Shown piece by piece: positions 42,228 through 49,678 of a stretch of DNA of 64,000 nucleotides. Both the position numbers and the translations under genes were made by a program. The first letter of the stretch is position 1; every line of letters begins with the position of its first letter. The notes under the pieces are model-generated. The model saw nothing but the letters and a program-made list of their open reading frames with translations, had not been told where the DNA came from and did not search any database. The stretch is from Kibdelosporangium philippinense (GTDB lineage Bacteria; Actinomycetota; Actinomycetes; Mycobacteriales; Pseudonocardiaceae): the NCBI RefSeq assembly GCF_021390435.2, contig NZ_JAJVCN010000003.1:124001-188000 (forward strand). Reading direction: 5' to 3'.

Positions 42228-43511
42228 TCAGGTCGGAGTGCGGTCGGGGCGGGGTTCGGTCGCTCCTGACCTGTCTGGGCCTTCGCCCAACAAGGATGCG
42301 GGCCGGATCGCGCCGAGGCCGAACTTGGCGCGGGCTTTGTCAGCGGCTTGATCGGCTTCGCGCCAGCCGCTTTCTGGGGCGTCGAGCAACAACTGCTCGC
42401 CGCCTTCCGTTGTCAGCTGCTCCATTCGGACTCCGATCAGTCGGACCGCGCCCGGGGGCGTCTGCTCGACAAGCAGTTGGCAGGCGACCTTGAAGATCTC
42501 CTGTGTCACGTCCGTTGGCACGAGCAGCGTTCGAGACCGGCTGATCGTGGTGAAGTCGGAGAATCGCACCTTGATCGACACTGTCCGGCCACGCAGTTCG
42601 CGGCGGCGCAGCGCCACCGCTGTCTTCTCCGACAGGCGCAGGAGTTCACGTTTGAGCAGTTCGCGGTCCCAGTGGTCGACCTCGAACGTCTCCTCCGCAC
42701 CCACTGACTTGTCGACCGATTCTGGTTCGACGCTGCGGTCGTCGTATCCGTGCGCGAGGGGGTGCAGGTGTTCGGCGAGCGCGTTGCCGATGATCCGGCG
42801 TAGGCGGGGCAAGGGTGCAGCAGCTACGTCCGCGACGCGTTCGAGGCCGACGTCGGCCAGGCGCTCAGCTGTCTTCTTGCCGACGCCCCACAACGCCGAG
42901 ACTGGCAATGGGTGCAGGAACTCGAGCACGGATTTTTTGGGCACGACGAGCATGCCATCGGGCTTGCAGAGTCCCGACGACAGCTTTGCCACGAACTTGG
43001 TCGGCGCCACTCCGACCGAGCACGTGATCCCGTGTTCCTCCTCGACCCGGGCACGGATCAGCTGGCCGATCTGCCCTGAGGTCATCCCCATCCGCCGAAG
43101 CGCGCCGGAGACGTCAAGGAACGCCTCGTCCAGGCTCAATGGCTCGACCAAGGGCGTGATGTCCCGGAAGATGCCAAGCACGCCCCTTGACACCTCCTGG
43201 TACAGCCCGAAGGTCGGCGACACGTACACCGCATGCGGGCACAACCGCCGCGCCCGGCTGGTTGGCATCGCCGAGCGCACGCCGTACTTGCGCGCGATGT
43301 AGTTGGCCGACGACACGACACCCCGGTTGCCGATCCCGCCGACGACGACCGGTTTGTCCCTCAGCTCCGGTCGCTCGCGGATTTCGACCGATGCGTAGAA
43401 GGCGTCCATGTCGACGTGCAGGATCGGGCAGCCCGTGTCGTCCGGCCAGACGCCGTCGCGCGCCACGAACCGATCGACCAGCCCTTGCGGTAAGTCACCG
43501 CTTCTTCCCAT
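42228..43511 (-). CDS. dinB: DNA polymerase IV (Y-family)
   Basis: The 427-aa translesion polymerase has catalytic motifs CPILHVDMDAFYASVE (residues about 30-45) and PLSLDEAFLDVSG (two further acidic residues). The steric region GVVSSANYIARKYGVRSAMP follows, then helix-hairpin-helix elements and a little-finger domain. Near the C-terminus GEQLLLD could serve as a beta-clamp contact. It bypasses DNA lesions with low fidelity. An N-terminal extension of about 28 residues precedes the core. A 49-codon frame follows the stop without a gap. Confidence 0.93.
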   Translation of the reverse strand: MGRSGDLPQGLVDRFVARDGVWPDDTGCPILHVDMDAFYASVEIRERPELRDKPVVVGGIGNRGVVSSANYIARKYGVRSAMPTSRARRLCPHAVYVSPTFGLYQEVSRGVLGIFRDITPLVEPLSLDEAFLDVSGALRRMGMTSGQIGQLIRARVEEEHGITCSVGVAPTKFVAKLSSGLCKPDGMLVVPKKSVLEFLHPLPVSALWGVGKKTAERLADVGLERVADVAAAPLPRLRRIIGNALAEHLHPLAHGYDDRSVEPESVDKSVGAEETFEVDHWDRELLKRELLRLSEKTAVALRRRELRGRTVSIKVRFSDFTTISRSRTLLVPTDVTQEIFKVACQLLVEQTPPGAVRLIGVRMEQLTTEGGEQLLLDAPESGWREADQAADKARAKFGLGAIRPASLLGEGPDRSGATEPRPDRTPT

Positions 43512-43823
43512 GGATCACCTGCTTTTTCGCCTGCTCCGACACGCTAGCCCCACCCACCGACAGTGTTGGATTGCCCTCGCTTCGCTCGGGCGGGCTTTGT
43601 CGCCAAAGCCGGACTGTTTACATTCCGACCCCCTGCGGGGGCCGCCCACCCCCAACCGCGGGTCCACCCCGCCCCACGCAGCCAACGCCGCTCGGTGCTT
43701 GCTCGCCGCCGTGGGCCGGGCGGCGTCGGGCGTGTTGCGTGGCGTAAATGACCAGCGCGACAAAGCCGAGGTCGTAAATGGGCGGCGCGGCCGAGGTGGC
43801 GATCACTGGTTACCGTCTGGTCC
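43512..43823. other. Non-coding interval between dinB and DUF202 genes
   Basis: No gene is supported. A GC hairpin (GACCCCCTGCGGGGGCC, near 43629) and two direct GTAAATG-containing motifs (about 43743 and 43775) are visible. Divergent promoters for dinB and the DUF202 pair must lie here. Confidence 0.4.
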
Positions 43824-44177
43824 ATGTCCAGGTGGCCACGCAGTGTGTACGGGGTCGGCGAGGAGCCGGATCCCAGGTTTTCCATGGCCAACGAGCGCAC
43901 CTTCCTTGCCTGGTTGCGGACGTCGATCGCGCTGATGGCGGCCGGGGTCGGCTTCGCGGCGCTCGGACCGGCGGGCAACGTCCTGGACCTTGCCGTGGCC
44001 TGTGCGCTGCTGGTGACCGGGATCGCGTGCAGCCTGAGCGCCTTCCAGCACTGGGTGGCGTGCGAAAGATCCCTCCGATTGGGTGAACCTCTGCCTTCGC
44101 CATGGATGGCCGCGGTCCTCGGCATCGGCCTTGCAGTCACTGGTGTGCTCGCCGGAATCTTGGTTCTCACCCGATGA
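43824..44177 (+). CDS. DUF202 (YidH-type) membrane protein
   Basis: The 117-aa protein carries the DUF202 signature MANERTFLAWLRTSIALMAAG after a short cytosolic N-terminus. It has three transmembrane helices (about residues 25-45, 52-72 and 92-114). The family is of unknown function. Its stop overlaps the start of a second DUF202 gene (ATGA), an arrangement common for this pair, suggesting a heteromeric membrane complex. Confidence 0.85.
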   Translation: MSRWPRSVYGVGEEPDPRFSMANERTFLAWLRTSIALMAAGVGFAALGPAGNVLDLAVACALLVTGIACSLSAFQHWVACERSLRLGEPLPSPWMAAVLGIGLAVTGVLAGILVLTR

Positions 44178-44500
44178 GGCGACAACCATGGGACCCCGGC
44201 CTGCAGGTCGAACGGACCGCGCTGGCGTGGATGCGGACGTGCCTGTCGCTGATCGTGGTCGCCTTGATCGCGTTCCGCTTCGCGGCCCCGAAGAGCCTGG
44301 CGCTGGCGCTCGGGCTCGGCGCGGTCGTCGTGCCATTAGCGTTGCTCGCGTTGTGGCTGGCGTGGCGTCGCTACAAAACAAACGCCGCCAACCTGGCCGA
44401 AGGCAAGCGTTTGCCGGGCGCGTTGCTGCCGGTCACGATGACGGTCGTGACCGCGCTGACGGGCGTGCTCGGATTCGTCTACGTCGTATTGGAGCGTTAG
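44174..44500 (+). CDS. DUF202 membrane protein, second copy
   Basis: The 108-aa protein has the variant signature LQVERTALAWMRTCLSLIVVA, then three hydrophobic helices (about residues 20-38, 43-63 and 85-105). The ATG overlaps the previous stop codon by 4 bp, so translation is coupled. Function unknown. The IS110 element follows its stop. Confidence 0.85.
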   Translation: MRRQPWDPGLQVERTALAWMRTCLSLIVVALIAFRFAAPKSLALALGLGAVVVPLALLALWLAWRRYKTNAANLAEGKRLPGALLPVTMTVVTALTGVLGFVYVVLER

Positions 44501-44589
44501 TCAGTCTGTCCTCTGGTGAAGACGCCCGTTGAGGGGTGAAAATCGGTGTTGGCTGCCCGCTGACGTCGTTGTCTCTATGGTCTGTGAAG

Positions 44590-44718
44590 GCCGTGCGTTA
44601 GTCGGACGCTGGGAGCCCTTGGTGGGCCCTTGATTGTTGCTTCGAGCACGCGGATCAGATTCGTTGTTGCCTGGGCTCCCGCGGGTAGCCGCCCCGCCGG
44701 ACGCTCGGGGAGAGGCCG
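44590..44718 (+). ncRNA. Candidate IS110 bridge-RNA region
   Basis: The leader before the transposase holds a long-range stem: GGGAGCCC (44611-44618) pairs perfectly with GGGCTCCC (44673-44680), enclosing about 54 nt. The motif GGACGCT occurs both before this stem (44604) and after it (44699). IS110 elements are known to express a bridge RNA from this position, with loops that pair to target and donor DNA. The loop assignments cannot be made without knowing the donor and target junctions. Confidence 0.5.
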
Positions 44719-45987
44719 ATGTTGGAGCAGACACAGGACAACGAGGAGATCATCGCGCGGGTGGCCGCGTTGGATATCGGTAAGGCCGAGGTGATGTGTT
44801 GTGTCCGGGTGCCCGATGAGGCGCGTCCGGGTAAGCGGCTGCAGGAGGTCCGGCCGTACTCGACGATGACCCGGTCGTTGCTGGTGCTGGCTGATCGGCT
44901 GGCCGGGCTGGGCGTGACCCGGGTGGTCATGGAGTCCACATCGGACTATTGGAAGCCGGTGTTCTACCTGTTGGAGGCGCACGGGTTCGAGACCTGGCTG
45001 GTCAACGCCCGCGATGTCAAGCATCTGCCCGGCCGGCCGAAGACGGATCGATTGGACGCGGTGTGGTTGTGCAAGGTCGCCGAGCGGCAGATGATCCGGC
45101 CCAGTTTTGTCCCGCCGTCACCGATCCGCCGGCTACGGGATCTGACCCGGTATCGGCGTGACCTGGTCGAGGTCTGCACCGCGGAGAAGCAGCGGGTGGA
45201 AAAGCTCCTGGAAGATGCCCAGATCAAGCTCTCGGTGGTGGTCTCGGACATCTTCGGGGTGTCCGGCCGGGCCATGCTGGCCGCGCTGGTCGCCGGGCAG
45301 CGGGACCCGAAGGTACTCGCGCAGCTGGCCCGCACCTCGATGCGGCGCAAGATCGGCAGGCTGGAAGAGGCGTTCACCGGGTTTTTCACCGATCATCACG
45401 CGTTCCTGTTGTCGACCATGCTGGCCCGGGTGGATGCCGGGATCGCTGACGTCGCCCGAGTGGATGCCGCGATCGAGGAGTTGATCGCCCCTTTCGCCAC
45501 AGCGGTCGACCAGCTTGATGAGATCACCGGCGTCGGGCGCACCGCCGCCCAGGTAGCCATCGCCGAGATCGGGCTGGACATGGCACGCTTCCCAACTCCG
45601 GGCCACCTGTGTTCCTGGGCCAAGTTCGCTCCCGGGGTGTCGGAGTCGGCCGGCAAGAAGAAAGGCAAAGCTGCCACCGGGCACGGCAACCCTTACCTGG
45701 CCCGAATCCTGGGCGAGGCCGCAGTGTCCGCCAGCAGGACCAACACTTTTCTCGGCGAACGCTACCGGCGCATCGCTCGCCGCAGTGGCGCCAAGAAGGC
45801 CATCGTCGCGGTCGGCCGTTCCATTCTCGTGATCATGTGGCACCTGTTATCCGACCCCAACGCCCGGTTCCGTGACCTCGGCGCCGACTACTTCGTCCAG
45901 CACACCAACACTCAACGCAAGGTCCGCAACCACATCAGCCAACTGGCCGCTCTGGGCTATCGCGTCACCCTCGAACCCGCGGCCTGA
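44719..45987 (+). CDS. IS110-family transposase (DEDD recombinase)
   Basis: The 422-aa protein has an RuvC-like DEDD domain: VAALDIGKAEV (Asp), VVMESTSDYWKP (Glu) and RPKTDRLDAVWLCKVAE (two Asp). The C-terminal transposase_20 domain has ITGVGRTAAQVAIAEIG, the conserved FAPGVSESAGKKKGK serine region and GNPYLARILGEAA. ATG 44719 follows GGGGAGAGGCCG. The frame is complete, so the element may be active. Confidence 0.93.
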   Translation: MLEQTQDNEEIIARVAALDIGKAEVMCCVRVPDEARPGKRLQEVRPYSTMTRSLLVLADRLAGLGVTRVVMESTSDYWKPVFYLLEAHGFETWLVNARDVKHLPGRPKTDRLDAVWLCKVAERQMIRPSFVPPSPIRRLRDLTRYRRDLVEVCTAEKQRVEKLLEDAQIKLSVVVSDIFGVSGRAMLAALVAGQRDPKVLAQLARTSMRRKIGRLEEAFTGFFTDHHAFLLSTMLARVDAGIADVARVDAAIEELIAPFATAVDQLDEITGVGRTAAQVAIAEIGLDMARFPTPGHLCSWAKFAPGVSESAGKKKGKAATGHGNPYLARILGEAAVSASRTNTFLGERYRRIARRSGAKKAIVAVGRSILVIMWHLLSDPNARFRDLGADYFVQHTNTQRKVRNHISQLAALGYRVTLEPAA

Positions 45988-46063
45988 CAACCCAACTACC
46001 AACCCGGCTCCGCTGCGCTACGCCGGGTGCCTTCGGCCTGCCCACTCACCATCGATTTTCGGA

Positions 46064-46783
46064 TCAGCGACGGCCGAGAGCGTGCAGCCGTGCGGCGACG
46101 TCCAGCAGCGGTGACGTGGTCGAAGCGGCGAGCTCCAGCTGTGCGAGTGCCTCAGCGGCGCCAGGGTTGCTCTCCAGTACCGAGCCCGGCACGAGGTCGG
46201 AGACGACGCCGTGGCCCTGGACCAGCTCAACCGAGAGACCGCCGTCGACCAGCAGCTGCTTCAGACCAGCGATGTCGTACCGGCGGGACAGCGTCTCCTC
46301 GGCCAACTGCCCAGCCGGGTCGTCCAGCAACCTGCGGGCTTCAACCAAGCGGCCGGTGATCGCGCGGTGCAGGACCGCCGCGTAGCGGTTGGCGACAAGG
46401 ACCGACACCAGCCCGCCTGGGGCGGTGGCTTCGGCCATCGCGGAGATCGTGGTCTTCGGGTCGTCGACGACCTCGAGCAGGCCATGCCCGAGGACCAGGT
46501 CGACCGACCCGGCTGGGACGAGCTGGGCGAGCGCGTCGCTGTCGCCCTGGTACGCGGTGATCGAGTCGACCACACCGGCTTCCTGCGCGCGCCGGTGCAG
46601 CGTGGCCAGCGCGTTCGGGCTCGGGTCGACCACGGTCACGGCACAGCCCGCGGCGGCGAGCGGGACGGCCCACACGCCGCTGCCGCCACCGACGTCCAGC
46701 ACTCGCGGTGGCTCGCCCGCGCGGCGGTCACGCACTGCAGCCAGCTCGGCGTAGAGCACGCGGCGCACGGCATCTGGTCGCAT
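46064..46783 (-). CDS. SAM-dependent methyltransferase
   Basis: The 239-aa class I methyltransferase shows motif I VLDVGGGSGVWAVPLAAAG (about residues 28-46). The acidic residue of motif II is VVDPSPNAL, and LVLGHGLLEVVDDP and APGGLVSVLV follow. The C-terminal helical part is of SmtA type. The substrate is unknown. It diverges from the ParA-like gene. Confidence 0.88.
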   Translation of the reverse strand: MRPDAVRRVLYAELAAVRDRRAGEPPRVLDVGGGSGVWAVPLAAAGCAVTVVDPSPNALATLHRRAQEAGVVDSITAYQGDSDALAQLVPAGSVDLVLGHGLLEVVDDPKTTISAMAEATAPGGLVSVLVANRYAAVLHRAITGRLVEARRLLDDPAGQLAEETLSRRYDIAGLKQLLVDGGLSVELVQGHGVVSDLVPGSVLESNPGAAEALAQLELAASTTSPLLDVAARLHALGRR

Positions 46784-46865
46784 GTTCGAAACCCTAAACG
46801 GTGGTCATGGCATTGGTGGACGGGACCCGAGACGGAGACGGTCTGTAGACCGTAGGCTTCTCCGA

Positions 46866-47711
46866 GTGCAGACGGTCGCAGTACTGAGCCTCAAGGGCGG
46901 AGTCGGCAAAACGACGGTAGTGCTCGGCCTGGCGTCGGCCGCTTTGCGGCGCGGCGCACGGACCCTGGTTGTCGACCTTGACCCGCAGTGCAACGCCACC
47001 GCGACGCTTGATCCCGAAGACACCGAGACGACTCTGGCCGACGTGCTGGAGAGCCCCCGGTTGCCGGTGGTCAAGTCAGCAATCGCGGCAAGCGCGTGGG
47101 GTGAGGGGGTGGACATACTTGTTGGCTCCGAGGAAACCGAGGAGCTCAACCATCCCAACCCGGGAGCACGCCGCCTCGGCAACCTCAGTCGCGCGCTGCA
47201 AGAGGTCAACAAGTACATCGAGGAGGGTGAGCTGCCGTACGAGCTCGTGCTCCTCGACTGCCCGCCGTCGCTCGGACGGCTGACCCGTTCCGCACTCGTG
47301 GCCGCAGGCGGCGCCCTGTTGGTCACCGAACCAACGTTGTACGCCGTGTCAGGCGCGCAGCGTGCGTTCGACGCCATCGCTGAGACACGTGAGCAGTACA
47401 ACCCCGAGCTGACGACCTTGGGTGTCGTGGTCAACCGCGTGCGGCCACGGTCGTACGAGCACCAGTTCCGCATCCAGGAGCTGCGCGAGCACTTCGGCTC
47501 GCTTGTACTGCCCGTAGCCCTGCCGGACCGGCTCGCTGTGCAACAGGCGCAGGGCGCGTGCATGCCCATCCACCAATGGGGCACGCCCGGCGCGCGCGAG
47601 GTCGCGTTGGCGTTCAACCTCGTGCTTGCGCGTGTGCTGCGGTCAGGGCGACGCGCGCGGCACGAGTTCGCGTGGCCCGAGAGCGACGGCGACGAAGCGG
47701 CTGATGTCTGA
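46866..47711 (+). CDS. ParA/Soj-like ATPase (Rv3213c-like)
   Basis: The 281-aa deviant-Walker ATPase has LSLKGGVGKTTVVLGLASAA at the N-terminus, LVVDLDPQCNATATL (Walker A' partner) and VLLDCPPSLGRLTRSAL. No ParB gene or parS-like site is adjacent, so a chromosomal-partition role is not implied; orphan ParA-like proteins often position other complexes. The GTG at 46866 puts the P-loop near the N-terminus. Its last 8 bp overlap the Nei2-like gene. Confidence 0.9.
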   Translation: MQTVAVLSLKGGVGKTTVVLGLASAALRRGARTLVVDLDPQCNATATLDPEDTETTLADVLESPRLPVVKSAIAASAWGEGVDILVGSEETEELNHPNPGARRLGNLSRALQEVNKYIEEGELPYELVLLDCPPSLGRLTRSALVAAGGALLVTEPTLYAVSGAQRAFDAIAETREQYNPELTTLGVVVNRVRPRSYEHQFRIQELREHFGSLVLPVALPDRLAVQQAQGACMPIHQWGTPGAREVALAFNLVLARVLRSGRRARHEFAWPESDGDEAADV

Positions 47712-48528
47712 GGGCGACACGGTCTGCCAGGCTGGCCACAGGCTGAGGCAAGCGCTGGCCGGGCAGGAGCTGACCCGTGGTGAGCTACGTCACCCGCAAC
47801 TGTCGACGCATAACCTCGCGGGCCGGACGGTGGTCGGCGTGCGGACGGTCGGCAAGCACATTTTCATCCGTTTCGACCACGACCTGAGCTTCCATAACCA
47901 CCTGCTCATGGACGGCGGGTGGCGCTTCGGCCGACCGGGCGCACGGTGGCGTTCGCCCGCGCACCAGGTGCGTGCCGTGCTCACCAACTCCACGGCCGAG
48001 GCGATCGGTGTCCACCTGCATCAGATGCAATTGTTGGCCACTGGCAAGGAAAACACGCTCGTCAGCCACCTCGGGCCGGACCTGCTCGATCCATCATGGA
48101 CAGACGAGCACACCCAGCGCGCCGAGCACGCGCTAGCTTCGGACCCGGTGCGTGAGATCGGCATCGCCCTGTTGGACCAGCGGGTCATGGCAGGCATCGG
48201 AAACGTCTACAAATCGGAGGTTTGCTTCCTGCTCGGCGTGTCACCGTGGACGCCGGTATCCGAAGTAGACGTTGCACGCGCGGTGTCGATCAGCCGGGAT
48301 CTGTTGGTACGTAACGCCATGACCCCTCGTCGGAACACGACAGGCTCCGCTGTGCGCGGACGTGAAATGTGGGTTTATGGGCAGAATCGGCGCGGCTGCC
48401 TGAAATGCGGTGGCCGCGTCCGATCGGCCGATCAAGGCAGCGGGCTCGAGGTGCGCACGACCTGGTACTGCCCGGCCTGCCAACCCGGTCCGCAAAATTC
48501 GTTGCCGCCTGGCACCCACTCGACATAA
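47704..48528 (+). CDS. Fpg/Nei-family protein (Nei2-like) with Ser in place of Pro2
   Basis: The 274-aa protein follows the Nei2 pattern: EGDTV at the N-terminus, VGVRTVGKHIFIRFD, LLMDGGWRF, QRVMAGIGNVYKSEVCFL and a C-terminal zinc finger (CLKCGG...WYCPAC). However, the codon after Met is TCT (Ser) where the family has Pro, the Schiff-base nucleophile; Glu3 is kept. A single C-to-T change (CCT to TCT) would explain it. The ATG overlaps parA-like by 8 bp and no alternative start restores the Pro. DNA binding may persist, but glycosylase/lyase activity is doubtful. Confidence 0.85.
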   Translation: MSEGDTVCQAGHRLRQALAGQELTRGELRHPQLSTHNLAGRTVVGVRTVGKHIFIRFDHDLSFHNHLLMDGGWRFGRPGARWRSPAHQVRAVLTNSTAEAIGVHLHQMQLLATGKENTLVSHLGPDLLDPSWTDEHTQRAEHALASDPVREIGIALLDQRVMAGIGNVYKSEVCFLLGVSPWTPVSEVDVARAVSISRDLLVRNAMTPRRNTTGSAVRGREMWVYGQNRRGCLKCGGRVRSADQGSGLEVRTTWYCPACQPGPQNSLPPGTHST

Positions 48529-48539
48529 GTTGGATGTAC

Positions 48540-48777
48540 ACGAGAGAGGAGGTGGTCCAAAGTTGTATACCAACAGGACACGTGAGGTGGCTGTCCGCTA
48601 AGGACCACCACAGGCTCTAGCCGGCCTGCGAACACGGCAGACGCTGGTCCGCCAGCGCCGTAGACGCGGGCGTATGGTCGGCGAATCCAAAGCAGCCACC
48701 GGCCCTCGGGGTTTCCGGGATCGTCCAGTCCCGGACCTTGTGCCCATGCACAAGGAGTCACCCCGAGGGTTTTTTTA
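48540..48777 (+). ncRNA. Structured leader-like RNA with mini-ORF and terminator, no downstream gene
   Basis: GGAGG (48548-48552) is followed by a 12-codon TTG frame (48563-48601, peptide LYTNRTREVAVR). The bases after the ribosome site (GGTGGTCC, 48551-48558) pair perfectly with GGACCACC (48602-48609) just at the mini-ORF stop, the arrangement of translational attenuators. About 95 bp later a three-stem structure with a T7 tract follows. The next gene is on the other strand, so the RNA ends here. It may be an sRNA or the leader of a lost gene. An alternative 28-codon ATG frame starts at 48535. Confidence 0.5.
48703..48776 (+). terminator. Three-way-junction intrinsic terminator
   Basis: The outer stem CCCTCGGGG (48703-48711) pairs with CCCCGAGGG (48761-48769). 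Inside it are TCCGGGA/TCCCGGA (48714-48720 with 48729-48735) and CCTTGTGC/GCACAAGG (48736-48743 with 48748-48755). Seven Ts follow at 48770-48776. A T-run this clear is rare in this GC-rich window. Confidence 0.85.
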
Positions 48778-49677
48778 CTACCTTCTCAGCAGCTCGACGG
48801 CCACGTAGAGGTCCTGCAACGCGATGCCGGAGCTGTCGAAGACCGTGATGTCGTCGTCCGCGACGCGCCCTTCAGCCTTCCCTGTCAGCACATCGCCCAG
48901 CGCGGTCAACCCCGTGGCATCTATGGCGTGCTGCATTTCACCAATCTGAACGGACTGCTCAGGCAGGTCGCAGAACAAACGCGCTTTCGCCAGCAGCTCA
49001 GGCGGCAGTTCCTGCTTGCCGCGCGCGTCCGAGCCCATGCTCGCCACGTGCGTTCCCGGACGAACCCAGTCGGCGTCGAACAGTGGCGCTCGGGATGTTG
49101 TGGCGGTGACGATGATGTCGGCCTGACACGCATCCTGTGCCGTACTCAACTGGGCACGAAGTCCTTTGCTTGACAGCAGTTCAACGAACCGCTCACCACG
49201 ATCAGCCGATCGGGCAACGACCTGGACCGACTCCAGGTCACGAACCTTGCTCACCGCAACGCATTCGTAAAGCGCCTGGTGTCCGGTTCCGAAGATCGCC
49301 AGCGTTGTGGCATCCCGCCGGGCGAGGACATCCGCGGCCACCGCGTCGGCCGCGGCGGTACGGAAAGCGTTGACCTTCCCGGCTTCGATCACCGCGGCGG
49401 TACGACCGGTTTCCTGGTCCAGCAGCAGGATTGTGGAGTTGTGCCGCGGCATGCCCTTGGCGTCGTTGCCGGGCCAGAAGCTGCCGACCTTCACGCCAGC
49501 AAGCTCGGCAGAAGCCCCTGATTTGACCGTGAACCGATTGCCAGGGTCCGTTCCGTGGCCGAAGACAGCTGGGAACGTCTGCCCAGTGGTCGCGGCAATC
49601 AGCGCCTCACGGACGGCGTCGAAGGCGATTTCCTCGGTGATCAGCGCGGCTGACTCCTCTTCGGAGAGAAAACGCAC
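48778..49677 (-). CDS. Ornithine cyclodeaminase / mu-crystallin family reductase
   Basis: The 299-aa protein shows the family pattern: VRFLSEEESAALI at the start, KSGASAELAGVKVGSFWPGN with the substrate Lys, VIEAGKVNAFRTAAADAVA and the NAD(P) loop LAIFGTGHQALYE. Members include ornithine cyclodeaminase, cyclic-imine reductases, iminosuccinate reductase and DauB-type arginine dehydrogenase. The operon partner suggests reduction of an imine from a D-amino or hydroxyamino acid. GTG 49677 is preferred because it gives the standard N-terminus; it lies just after the upstream stop (49679). Confidence 0.85.
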   Translation of the reverse strand: MRFLSEEESAALITEEIAFDAVREALIAATTGQTFPAVFGHGTDPGNRFTVKSGASAELAGVKVGSFWPGNDAKGMPRHNSTILLLDQETGRTAAVIEAGKVNAFRTAAADAVAADVLARRDATTLAIFGTGHQALYECVAVSKVRDLESVQVVARSADRGERFVELLSSKGLRAQLSTAQDACQADIIVTATTSRAPLFDADWVRPGTHVASMGSDARGKQELPPELLAKARLFCDLPEQSVQIGEMQHAIDATGLTALGDVLTGKAEGRVADDDITVFDSSGIALQDLYVAVELLRR

Positions 49678-49678
49678 G

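Larger units (their letters stand above)
44501..46010 (+). mobile_element. IS110-family insertion sequence (ends approximate)
   Basis: The transposase at 44719-45987 is of IS110 type. About 200 bp of non-coding DNA lies before it and little after it, the layout of the IS110 group whose left end encodes the guide RNA. IS110 elements lack clear inverted repeats and target duplications, so the exact borders cannot be read here. It sits between the DUF202 pair and the methyltransferase gene and breaks no obvious reading frame. Confidence 0.7.

Noticed and set aside
43544..44185. 213-aa frame antisense to the DUF202 gene
   Set aside because: The plus strand has the DUF202 signature and helices. 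The minus frame is a shadow without motifs.
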